Below the pieces are notes generated by a model. The model was not told the DNA's origin. It ran no database searches and worked only from the letters and a program-made list of their open reading frames with translations. 64,000 nt of DNA from an uncultured Clostridia bacterium (GTDB taxonomy: Bacteria > Bacillota > Clostridia > UMGS1883), in the NCBI GenBank assembly GCA_947589005.1, contig CANPZO010000005.1:26818-90817 (forward strand), written 5' to 3'. Positions 9,251 through 16,820 of the stretch are shown here, piece by piece. A program made the translations under genes and the position numbers. Each line of letters opens with the position of its first letter. Position 1 is the first letter of the stretch.

Positions 9251-9592
9251 ATGCCCGATATGCAGGTTTTGAGAATCGGCAAAATTTCAACGGTAAATTT
9301 AAACAAGGGCACAGCCAGGGTCACATACGAGGATCGGGACGGAGCGACAACGGGCGAAATCCCCTTCCTCGCCTGGACGTGCTGGCGGCCAAAAATAGGT
9401 GAAACCGTGCTGGTGGGACACATATCCAACGGAACCACCTCGGCGGTGATCTTCGGTCCGTTTTGGAACGAAAGCTGCCGTCCGGGGGACGTCGAGACCC
9501 GGACGCTGGAAGCCGAACACATAGAATTTAACGCAACCGGCGACAACATAAAAACCGACGTGGCCGAGCTGTATCGGCGCCGTTACGATTAG
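9251..9592 (+). CDS. Baseplate spike/assembly protein V (OB-fold)
   Basis: A short (113-residue) gpV-like protein. Residues 4-90 (VLRIGKISTVNLNKGTARVTY then PKIGETVLVGHI) fit the OB-fold that begins gpV spikes. It is shorter than P2 V and seems to lack a long beta-helix. An in-frame ATG at 9242 touches the AGGAGG at 9236-9241, so the ATG at 9251, nine bases downstream, is the better start. It sits directly after the hub gene, as expected for the piercing device. Confidence 0.75.
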   Translation: MPDMQVLRIGKISTVNLNKGTARVTYEDRDGATTGEIPFLAWTCWRPKIGETVLVGHISNGTTSAVIFGPFWNESCRPGDVETRTLEAEHIEFNATGDNIKTDVAELYRRRYD

Positions 9593-9603
9593 GGGGGATA
9601 TAA

Positions 9604-10002
9604 ATGGCCACCATAGGGAACTGGGGCGAGGATATTATATTCTCCACCAGCGACAGCCGGATTTTAACATTCCGGGATTTTTCCCGAACCGTATCCGCAT
9701 CATGGGCCAGCCACAGCAGGGTCGGCCTGAAGGACCGCAGCGAATTTGTGCGCCCGGACCTGCAAAAAATTAAATTCACTATGGACCTTAACGCCATTCT
9801 CGGCGTCCCGCCAAGGGCGACGCTGGAGGCGCTGGAGATCGCCGTCGAGACCGGCGTGGTGAACGCCCTGGTGATCGGCGGCAAGGCGGTGGGCAGTAAC
9901 CGCTGGAGAATAACGGAAACCAGCGAAGCCTGGGACGTGATTTACACCCAGGGCGAGCTGGTCAAGGCCAAGGTCGACGTGACAATGGAGGAATATTTAT
10001 GA
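9604..10002 (+). CDS. Phage tail protein U-like
   Basis: A 132-residue protein with the pattern of P2 gpU: PRATLEALEIAVETG in the middle and a C-terminal strand-rich part ending TMEEYL. gpU is a tail protein needed for assembly. A GGGGGGAT ribosome binding site precedes the ATG. The stop overlaps the next ATG (ATGA). The family call is from pattern memory. Confidence 0.65.
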   Translation: MATIGNWGEDIIFSTSDSRILTFRDFSRTVSASWASHSRVGLKDRSEFVRPDLQKIKFTMDLNAILGVPPRATLEALEIAVETGVVNALVIGGKAVGSNRWRITETSEAWDVIYTQGELVKAKVDVTMEEYL

Positions 10003-10295
10003 CGCTTGCCGACGTTGAATTCAACACCAGGGGAACGATGAACGAGGCCGACGAAATAATCGAATGCCTTCGGACCCTGATCATGACACCAGCCGGGACC
10101 GTCCCGCTGGATCGGGATTTCGGCATAAGCCAGGCGCCGCTTGACCGGCCTCTGGATATAGCGGAAAACCTGCTGGCCGTGGAGATCATCGACAAGGCCA
10201 GAAAGTACGAACCGAGAGCCGCAATCCGAGAGGTGCGGCTCACGGCAAACATGGAAGGAAAAATCACAGTAAAGGTGGCGATTGCAAATGCCTAA
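9999..10295 (+). CDS. Baseplate wedge protein W (gp25-like)
   Basis: A 98-residue lysozyme-like gp25/gpW family protein, part of the baseplate wedge that triggers sheath contraction. Residues 20-50 (IIECLRTLIMTPAGTVPLDRDFG) carry the family hallmark of a conserved Arg-rich segment followed by PLDRDFGI. It overlaps the neighbouring genes on both sides by a few bases, indicating translational coupling. The order W-J-I is that of P2. Confidence 0.88.
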   Translation: MTLADVEFNTRGTMNEADEIIECLRTLIMTPAGTVPLDRDFGISQAPLDRPLDIAENLLAVEIIDKARKYEPRAAIREVRLTANMEGKITVKVAIANA

Positions 10296-11442
10296 TACAT
10301 TACAGTCGGTTTTTGATTTGCCGGACGTTTCGTTTGTGGAAAACGACACCCTCAAGGCGATGCAGGAACGAATGATCGCCAACTATGAAAAACGCTACAA
10401 GGAATTGACCGGCAAGCAAAGCAGCCTCGCACCCGCCGACAAGATGCGCATTGTGCTATATACGCTGGTGCTGGAATTGTACCAGATAGAAATGCACGTC
10501 GACCGGGCCGGGAAGCAGGACCTGTTAAAATACAGTTACGGCGAATTTTTGGACAATCTGGCAGCCGCCAGAGGCGTGACCAGGCAACAGGCAGCAGCGG
10601 CCACGGTGACCATGCGCTTCACACTTTCGGAAAAAAAGAACTACGTTATCGGCATCCCTGCGGGCACCCGTGTCACCAACGGCGACGGAATATATTTCCA
10701 AACCCTGGAATACGCAGAGGTCGGGATCGGGGACACATACGCCGACGTGGTGGCGGAATGCACCGAGGTCGGGATCAGGGGCAACGATCTGGTGCCCGAC
10801 CAGATAAACATTCTGGTCGATCCCATAGCATACGTGGCCAGCGTCACGAATACGGACACCTCGGACGGCGGCGCCGAATTGGAAACCGACGAAAGCCTGG
10901 CCGAAAGGGTGTTCCTTGCACCGGCGAGCTACAGCGTGGCCGGACCTGAAGGGGCATACGTTTACTGGGCCAAGACCTACAACACCAGCATCGGGTCAAT
11001 AAAACCCGTGACGCCTTCCCCCGGCGTGGTAGACATTTATATTTTGATGGACGATGGCACCATTCCGCAGCATACCGTGGTGACCGGTCTTCAGGCGTAC
11101 CTGTCGGACGAAAACATCCGGCCCCTGACGGACAAGGTGACGGTCAAAACCCCGACCGTCAAAAATTTCAAGGTAAATTTGAAATACTACATAAACCGCA
11201 GCAACAGCGCCTCGGCAACACAAATTCAAGACGAGGTTACGGCGGCAATCGCCGAATACATCAAATGGCAGACCACCGAAATCGGAATCGACATAAACCC
11301 CTCGGAGCTGACAAAGCGAATTGTCGCAGCCGGGGCCAAGAGGGTGGAGCTGACGGAGCCGGTTTTCACGGCGGTGGAGGAAACGGAGGTCGCACAGTGC
11401 GACGGCCAGACCGTAAATTACGGGGGGCTGGAGGATGACTGA
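10288..11442 (+). CDS. Baseplate wedge protein J
   Basis: A 384-residue gpJ-like protein. Visible family features are the IPAGTRVTNGDGIYF segment around residues 120-135, GxRGNDL near 165, then DESLAERV and a PTPGVVDIYI-like region (here SPGVVDIYILMDDG) near 250. These occur in baseplate J proteins of P2, Mu and R-type tailocins. I chose the ATG at 10288 overlapping the stop of W; a TTG six bases upstream is possible. It ends inside the start of gene I. Confidence 0.9.
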   Translation: MPNTLQSVFDLPDVSFVENDTLKAMQERMIANYEKRYKELTGKQSSLAPADKMRIVLYTLVLELYQIEMHVDRAGKQDLLKYSYGEFLDNLAAARGVTRQQAAAATVTMRFTLSEKKNYVIGIPAGTRVTNGDGIYFQTLEYAEVGIGDTYADVVAECTEVGIRGNDLVPDQINILVDPIAYVASVTNTDTSDGGAELETDESLAERVFLAPASYSVAGPEGAYVYWAKTYNTSIGSIKPVTPSPGVVDIYILMDDGTIPQHTVVTGLQAYLSDENIRPLTDKVTVKTPTVKNFKVNLKYYINRSNSASATQIQDEVTAAIAEYIKWQTTEIGIDINPSELTKRIVAAGAKRVELTEPVFTAVEETEVAQCDGQTVNYGGLEDD

Positions 11443-12001
11443 TTTATACACCGGCCAGCTGACGGATCTGTTGCTGAACGAGGCAAGATATAATCCGGAA
11501 ATACAGGCCATCGCCTTTGCGGTTCGGGAAGAAAAACGGCGGATCATGGACGAAGCGGCGAGGACCCGAACCATGGCCATGATAGATATGCTGCCGGAAA
11601 AAATCCTCGACGTGCTGGCGGCGGAGCTTCGGACCCCGGCATACAGTGAAAGTTACCCCATGGAAACGAAGCGTGCCCTGATCAAGGGGACGCTGACATT
11701 CTACAAAAAACTGGGAACGCCCAGCGCCGTCAACTGGGTCATTCAGGCGATATTCGGCAACGGTCACGTGGAAGAATGGTTTGATTACGGCGGCCAGCCG
11801 TATTATTTCAAACTGGAAATCGAGGTGCCGGAAACGGGCATCACCGCCGAACAGCAAGCCGAAATCCTGCGGGGCGTTTTGTTTTGCAAGAACGTCCGGT
11901 CATGGCTGGAAAACACGGACTACTTCAATGAGGCGACCGCAGAGATGTACATCGGGACATATACCGGAACAATAAACCGGCTGGAGGTCTGGCCGGAATG
12001 A
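11435..12001 (+). CDS. Tail protein I (baseplate periphery)
   Basis: A 188-residue gpI-like protein, following J with an 8-bp overlap. The middle section (ETKRALIKGTLTFYKKLGTPSAV) is the family hallmark, and the C-terminal WLENTDYF/RLEVWPE segment is common in Bacillota phages. In P2, I belongs to the baseplate and lies next to the tail fibre. The next gene is a fibre, which supports this. Confidence 0.88.
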   Translation: MTDLYTGQLTDLLLNEARYNPEIQAIAFAVREEKRRIMDEAARTRTMAMIDMLPEKILDVLAAELRTPAYSESYPMETKRALIKGTLTFYKKLGTPSAVNWVIQAIFGNGHVEEWFDYGGQPYYFKLEIEVPETGITAEQQAEILRGVLFCKNVRSWLENTDYFNEATAEMYIGTYTGTINRLEVWPE

Positions 12002-12014
12002 TAGGAGGATGAAG

Positions 12015-14672
12015 ATGGCAACATTCAAGACAATAGTGACCGACGTGGGCCAGCGGAAAATCACGGAGGCCACTCTGAACGGCGGCAAGGTCAACATCGT
12101 AAAAGCAGCCGTGGGCGATGGCGGCGGTAACTTTTACACGCCCACCACCGGACAGACCGAATTGAAAAGGGAGACATGGCGGGGAGACATAGCCTTCAAG
12201 CAGATCAACGAAAACGACCGGAAGGTCATCGACGTGAAGGTCATTATCCCCGCCGACGTGGGAGGCTTCACCGTGCGGGAGGCCGGACTATTCGATGACG
12301 AAGGCGACATGATCGTCGTTTGCAACACCCCATCCACGGAAAAGGCCACCATCGCCATAGGGTCGGCGAGCACCCTAACGCTGTTCATGCACATCATATT
12401 TTCAGACATGAATGCGGTAAACATCAGGGTCGAACCGACGATCGACGTCATGACCCACGATGAGGTGGCCGCCATGATCGAGGTGGAAGCAAGGGCCCGT
12501 GAGCTGGGCGACAGCGCCGCCGTCGAAGCACTGCGGCAAGTACGCCTCCACCGGGAGAGCGCCGACGCCGAATTCCAGGCTGAAGCCAAGGCGAGAGAGG
12601 CCGGGGACACCAAAACCCTGACGGACGCCAAGAGCTACACGGACACGAAGGCCGCCGACGCCCTGAAACAGGCCAAGCAGTACGCCGACGAGCTGCACGC
12701 AGCAATCAAGGTGTGGGACTACAAGGGCACCTTGGGCGCCAGCGGCACCGTGAAGGAACTGCCGAAAAGCGGATACAAAACCGGCTGGAATTACTGTGTG
12801 GCAACGGCGGGGACATACGCCGGGGCCAAGCTGGAAGTCGGCGACATAGTGATCTGCGTTAAGGACTTCGACGGCACGGCCAAGGACAGCGACTGGTCCT
12901 TTGTACAGGGGAACATCGACGGCGCCGTGGTGGGACCGGCCAGCGCCGTGGACAAACGCATTGCGGTTTTTGACGGCACGACCGGCAAGCTGATCAGCGA
13001 CGGCGGCACGACCATCGCCGAGCTGACTGCCGAGCAGGAAAAGAAGCTGGACATTGTGCGCCGGAGCGCATCAACAAACGTGTCGTTTTTGGACACGGAC
13101 AACTTCGACGTTGTGTTTGACGGACCGGCAAAGACGGTGACCATCACCAAAAAATCCACGGCCACGACCGATGATCTGGCCTACACCCTGACGGAGACGG
13201 ACGATGAAATGTTCCTGAACGACCTGAACATAACCACCGTCATAAACGCCATGGACGAAACCTGCGACGAATTTTTCAGCCACACGGGGAGCGGCACCGC
13301 CGACAGCCCGCTGGTGCTGACGGCCATCAAGCCCTTTGCCTTCGGATTTACGGTGGCGAACAATGAGCAGTATCACGGTAACGCCATAGCCCTGACGGTG
13401 GGTGCCGTGGACGAAGCCAGCAAATACCTGGACGGCGTGGGAGCTGTACAGACGGCCTTCTTCTGCGGACCGAAAGACGGGGGCGAGTACGTCTGGGCCG
13501 GGCCGTGGGTGGAGCAAGCCAAAGTGGTGAAAAAGGCAGAGCGCCTGAACACCGCCCGGAACATAAACGACACAGAGTTTGACGGCACAAAGAACATCAG
13601 ATTAAAGAACACGTGGAACTACGTCGTGAACGCAAGCTCGTCCACGGTGACACAGAGATATATTTCATTCAGTCGCACGGGCAGCGGCAAGGCCACGGTG
13701 CTGATGACGTCGAATGACTGCGTATACCTTATACTGCTTACCGGCACAACAGGTTACAAGGTGGTCGAGATAGCCAACAACGGAACAAGTGCGGGGTCGT
13801 TCAGAACATATAATGACGGTTTGATATTATTTCAGACCGGACGCCCGTGCCCTGCGGTATATTTCACGGTGCTGGGGAATACCTACACCACGCTGAGCTT
13901 CACCCCGCACAACGGGGCGCCAACACCCATGGAAAACGCAGAAGTCCAGTCGCTGGCAGAGCTGCCCATCGGGACGGAGGACATCGGCGACGGAGCCATA
14001 ACGGCGGCAAAACTGGCCGCCGCCGTGTCAAGCCAACTGCATACCCACAGCAACAAAACGGTGCTGGACGGCATCGGAATAAACCAGGTCACCAACTGGA
14101 ACGGCGCCTATGACCATTCACAGAAAAAAGACAACCCCCACGGGGTCAGCAAGGCACAGGTGGGTCTCGGTAACGTAGACAACACATCAGACATGAACAA
14201 ACCCGTGTCCAAAGCGCAACAGGCGGCGATCGATTTCGCCCAGACGCCGGGACTGGAGGCGCTGAGGGGAATAAAAGCGCATGATGAAATGTTTCGGGCA
14301 AAGAGAATATTTAGAGGGATTTCAACACCAGCGGAAACCCAGACTGTGGATTTGAGTAACGAAAGTTTCACGGCGGCAACATATAACATTCTTTTGTTCA
14401 TACAAACTAACACCGAACAAAAAACATCGAAAGTAATTATCAAATTGCCGCAGCTGCCCGAATGGATAAGCGAGATCAACGTCATGGCAATGGGCGGAGT
14501 CAGCGAGACCGTCAGCCTTGACATAGATCGGGCAGACAAGGGCCTCGCATTCACCGGGGAAATGAACATGACATCAGTGGACATAGGGCTCGGGCTTGTG
14601 CCAGCTGGCACGGCCTCCGTCAAGTCATTCCGGCTCGAAGGAGACAGCGCCGATCTATTGATACAGATGTAA
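12015..14672 (+). CDS. Phage tail fibre protein with DUF3751-type N-terminus
   Basis: An 885-residue fibre. Residues 1-150 (opening ATFKTIVTDVGQRKITEA, with GGFTVREAGLFD near 90) match the tail-collar/fibre attachment domain that binds the baseplate. Residues 155-230 are charged and helical, probably a coiled-coil trimer stem. A section near 230-330 (WNYCVATAGTYAG) and NPHGVSKAQVGLGNVDNTSD near 707 are recurrent fibre motifs. The distal 120 residues are not recognised. AGGAGG at 12003-12008 favours the ATG at 12015 over 12009. It lies just before the DGR, so the DGR target may sit on or near this fibre. Confidence 0.88.
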   Translation: MATFKTIVTDVGQRKITEATLNGGKVNIVKAAVGDGGGNFYTPTTGQTELKRETWRGDIAFKQINENDRKVIDVKVIIPADVGGFTVREAGLFDDEGDMIVVCNTPSTEKATIAIGSASTLTLFMHIIFSDMNAVNIRVEPTIDVMTHDEVAAMIEVEARARELGDSAAVEALRQVRLHRESADAEFQAEAKAREAGDTKTLTDAKSYTDTKAADALKQAKQYADELHAAIKVWDYKGTLGASGTVKELPKSGYKTGWNYCVATAGTYAGAKLEVGDIVICVKDFDGTAKDSDWSFVQGNIDGAVVGPASAVDKRIAVFDGTTGKLISDGGTTIAELTAEQEKKLDIVRRSASTNVSFLDTDNFDVVFDGPAKTVTITKKSTATTDDLAYTLTETDDEMFLNDLNITTVINAMDETCDEFFSHTGSGTADSPLVLTAIKPFAFGFTVANNEQYHGNAIALTVGAVDEASKYLDGVGAVQTAFFCGPKDGGEYVWAGPWVEQAKVVKKAERLNTARNINDTEFDGTKNIRLKNTWNYVVNASSSTVTQRYISFSRTGSGKATVLMTSNDCVYLILLTGTTGYKVVEIANNGTSAGSFRTYNDGLILFQTGRPCPAVYFTVLGNTYTTLSFTPHNGAPTPMENAEVQSLAELPIGTEDIGDGAITAAKLAAAVSSQLHTHSNKTVLDGIGINQVTNWNGAYDHSQKKDNPHGVSKAQVGLGNVDNTSDMNKPVSKAQQAAIDFAQTPGLEALRGIKAHDEMFRAKRIFRGISTPAETQTVDLSNESFTAATYNILLFIQTNTEQKTSKVIIKLPQLPEWISEINVMAMGGVSETVSLDIDRADKGLAFTGEMNMTSVDIGLGLVPAGTASVKSFRLEGDSADLLIQM

Positions 14673-14694
14673 ACAAAAAGGGAGGACGAACCAC

Positions 14695-14865
14695 ATGGCG
14701 AACATAATAATCAAATCCGACGAGCGGCGGGCCTTGGAGCGCAAGGTCGCCCGTGATTTCAGGGCCGGAAGCACCGGCGAGCAGCGTGAAGCCGTTGAGG
14801 TGATAGCGGCGAAAAGCCGGGAGGCATACGCCGAAGCAAAGAAAATGGAGGCGAAATATAAATGA
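14695..14865 (+). CDS. Small basic/acidic phage protein between fibre and DGR target
   Basis: A 56-residue ORF with a GGAGG ribosome binding site (14681-14685) and a stop overlapping the ATG of the DGR target gene (ATGA). The composition is charged (many Lys, Arg, Glu, Ala) and the helical pattern suggests a coiled coil. I recognise no family. Translational coupling to the target implies co-production; it could be an adaptor or chaperone for the variable protein, which is inference. Confidence 0.7.
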   Translation: MANIIIKSDERRALERKVARDFRAGSTGEQREAVEVIAAKSREAYAEAKKMEAKYK

Positions 14866-15944
14866 GTAACTATGCAGAATTCAAAGCAGCGGTCGAGGCC
14901 ATGCCGGGAGGCAGCAACACGGTCCGGCTGGACGATGTGGGCCTGCCGTCCATCATGGTAAAAATACCCGCCATGAGCTGCGGGTCGCTGGTGACCGGCG
15001 CAAGCGAGCACGACACGCACCCGGCTTTTGTGGTCGGGCAGGACGAAAAGGGCTATGCCCTGATCGGAAAATACCTGGCCAGCATAGTCAATGACCGGGC
15101 GTACAGCATCCCCGGCGCCGACCCCGCCGCCAGCATAAACGCAGACAACGCCCGAAAGATGTGCCGCAACAAGGGGGCGGGCTGGTGCATGACGCCCTTC
15201 GCCCTGTGGTCGGCCATAGCGTTATGGTGCAAGAAAAACGGCACCATGCCCCACGGTAACAACAGCTACGGCAAGGACGTGGGCAACACACAGGAAAAGG
15301 CGGTCCCCACAACCTACGACAGCGGCCACAACAACGATCCGGCAAGGACGGCAACGGGCACCGGCCCGGTGACCTGGGCGCACGATTTCACCCCGGAGGG
15401 CATTTGTGACCTGAACGGCAACGTCTGGGAATGGTGCGACGGCTTCCGCCTGGTATGGGGGGAACCGCAATTCGACCTGACGCATACCATATCCGTTGAC
15501 CCGAACAACGTGGACTGGAAAGCCCTCGACGCATCCTCCGGCAGCTTCGTGGCGCCGGAGTGCAAGACCGGGGACAGCGGCGTAAAAGCCAACGGCGCCA
15601 CCGTGAAATTAAACAGGGCGGGGAGCATCTACACATGGGATACCGGCATCGCCACAGCCACCCAAAACTGGGAAAATACGGCTTTCGGCAGCCTGGCTTA
15701 CGCCTCCGGCATAGGGGGCGCCGCCAAGCAAGCACTCCAAATCTGGGGCCTTGGCCCGGACGGGGCAGTGGCGGACTATAAGGGCGACAACTTCTGGGCG
15801 CAGACGAAGTACAATGAACGCTTCCCGGTCCGTGGCGGCTACTGGAACAATGGTGCGAGCGCCGGTGTGTTTGCCCTGCACTTGCGCCATGCCCGGTCGC
15901 GTGTCAGCACGGACGTGGGCTTCCGCCTCGCTTTGTACGAATAA
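14862..15944 (+). CDS. DGR target: variable C-type-lectin (FGE/sulfatase-modifying fold) protein
   Basis: A 360-residue protein ending in the DGR variable repeat. NVWEWCDG at 187-194 and the C-terminal RGG-WNN-GFRLA pattern (residues 324-357) are signatures of the formylglycine-generating-enzyme type C-lectin fold used by many DGR-diversified proteins. Compared with the template, residues 323, 327, 333, 340, 342, 343, 347, 349 and 351 are changed; 8 of these are Asn codons in the TR. W328, N329, N330 and the GFRLAL end are constant. Phage context suggests a receptor-binding tail tip protein. The FGE-like part is probably structural, not enzymatic. The first 60 residues may attach it to the virion. 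Confidence 0.92.
   Translation: MSNYAEFKAAVEAMPGGSNTVRLDDVGLPSIMVKIPAMSCGSLVTGASEHDTHPAFVVGQDEKGYALIGKYLASIVNDRAYSIPGADPAASINADNARKMCRNKGAGWCMTPFALWSAIALWCKKNGTMPHGNNSYGKDVGNTQEKAVPTTYDSGHNNDPARTATGTGPVTWAHDFTPEGICDLNGNVWEWCDGFRLVWGEPQFDLTHTISVDPNNVDWKALDASSGSFVAPECKTGDSGVKANGATVKLNRAGSIYTWDTGIATATQNWENTAFGSLAYASGIGGAAKQALQIWGLGPDGAVADYKGDNFWAQTKYNERFPVRGGYWNNGASAGVFALHLRHARSRVSTDVGFRLALYE
15818..15932 (+). repeat. DGR variable repeat (VR)
   Basis: These 115 bp match the TR at 16548-16662 at 104 positions. The 11 mismatches are at 15828, 15840, 15859, 15879, 15885, 15886, 15888, 15900, 15901, 15907 and 15912, and at each one the TR base is A. The last 20 bp (15913-15932) are identical to the TR and should hold the homing initiation region. 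The VR ends 12 bp before the end of the target gene. Confidence 0.96.
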
Positions 15945-15977
15945 TTCACTGTACACTGATCACTGAAACACTGCCAA

Positions 15978-15995
15978 GGGCGGCGATAGCCGCCC
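15978..15995 (+). promoter_or_regulatory. DGR hairpin/cruciform with GATA tetraloop downstream of VR
   Basis: A perfect 7-bp inverted repeat, GGGCGGC and GCCGCCC, encloses the four bases GATA. Known DGR targets carry a 7-10-bp stem with a 4-nt GRNA loop just downstream of the VR that raises homing efficiency; GATA fits GRNA. It lies 45 bp after the VR end and 34 bp after the target stop. No equivalent tetraloop hairpin follows the TR, as expected for a VR-only recognition element. It could instead act as a weak terminator, but no T-run follows. Confidence 0.75.
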
Positions 15996-16025
15996 ACGAA
16001 AAACGAAGCAAAGGAGTGCAGCAGC

Positions 16026-16484
16026 ATGGACGAACAAAGGGCCGCCGAGCCAACGGCCATGGCATACCGGCCATTTTACCTGAAGACAAAAATCGAAGAC
16101 ATGATAAAATACGGGAAAAAGGCCGTGGCGATGTTCCCCCGGCGAGAGCGGCAGACAGCCGACGAGATAAGGGCGACCATGCTGGAGATGTACACCCTGG
16201 CCATAACCATAGAAAAGAAGTACTACCGAAAGACCACCCTGCAGGAGCTGGACGTGAAGCTGGAGGTGCTGCGTCACCTGATACGGCTTGCCAGCGACAA
16301 AGACTATTATGACAGGGAGGTCCCGAAAAAGGCTCCGGACGGAAAAACCGTGAAGGGCGAAGACGGCAAAGCGGTGCATACAAATATGCAGCCGCCGCTC
16401 CCCCTGAAGAAATACGAGACCTGGAGCCGGTTATTAAACGAAATCGGCTGCATAATCGGCGGTTACATGAAAACGATAAAATAA
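16026..16484 (+). CDS. avd: DGR accessory variability determinant (Avd)
   Basis: A 152-residue, strongly basic helical protein located between VR and TR, the standard place for avd. The central section with KKYYRKTTLQELDVKLEVLR and LIRLASDKDYYD matches the Avd / S23-type four-helix bundle that forms a pentamer, binds the RT and TR RNA, and is required for cDNA synthesis. The start ATG follows AAAGGAG at about 8 bp spacing. Residues 110-125 form a short charged linker (GKTVKGEDGKAV). Confidence 0.9.
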   Translation: MDEQRAAEPTAMAYRPFYLKTKIEDMIKYGKKAVAMFPRRERQTADEIRATMLEMYTLAITIEKKYYRKTTLQELDVKLEVLRHLIRLASDKDYYDREVPKKAPDGKTVKGEDGKAVHTNMQPPLPLKKYETWSRLLNEIGCIIGGYMKTIK

Positions 16485-16547
16485 CCGCCGACAGCAAGCC
16501 TTATTTCGAGGGGGCGGGCCAATTAAAGCGGTTCCCACGAGTGTATG

Positions 16548-16662
16548 ACGCTTCCCGATCCGTGGCGGCAACTGGAACAATGGTGCGAACGCCGGTGTGT
16601 TTGCCCTGAACTTGAACAATGCCCGGTCGAATGTCAACACGAACGTGGGCTTCCGCCTCGCT
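16548..16662 (+). repeat. DGR template repeat (TR)
   Basis: The 115-bp donor for VR diversification, between avd and the RT gene. It holds 23 adenines; 11 of them differ in the VR and none of the 92 other positions do. In the target frame it encodes ten Asn codons (AAY), the codon that adenine mutagenesis can turn into the widest set of residues without making stops. The TR is transcribed in the same direction as avd and the RT. Confidence 0.96.
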
Positions 16663-16820
16663 CTGCCGCTGCACCGGAACGACACAGCGGCGCCCCAAGG
16701 GGCACCGCTCGGAGTGCAGCGCCAAAGGGGTCGCCTCCTTCCTTTCCGCAGGGCGGCGGAAAGGGACAGATTGAATTGCCGTGAAGACGGAAACGCCACG
16801 CACGGCGGAAGGGGCAAAAG
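16663..16820 (+). ncRNA. Structured TR-RT spacer RNA of the DGR
   Basis: A 158-bp non-coding spacer between the TR and the RT start. It has a 9-bp perfect stem, CCTTTCCGC (16741-16749) with GCGGAAAGG (16756-16764), a 7-bp stem GCCGCTG (16665-16671) with CAGCGGC (16685-16691), and a short GCCCC-AA-GGGGC hairpin after it. In the Bordetella phage DGR the spacer RNA downstream of TR binds RT-Avd and primes cDNA synthesis; the same role is inferred here. Confidence 0.6.
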
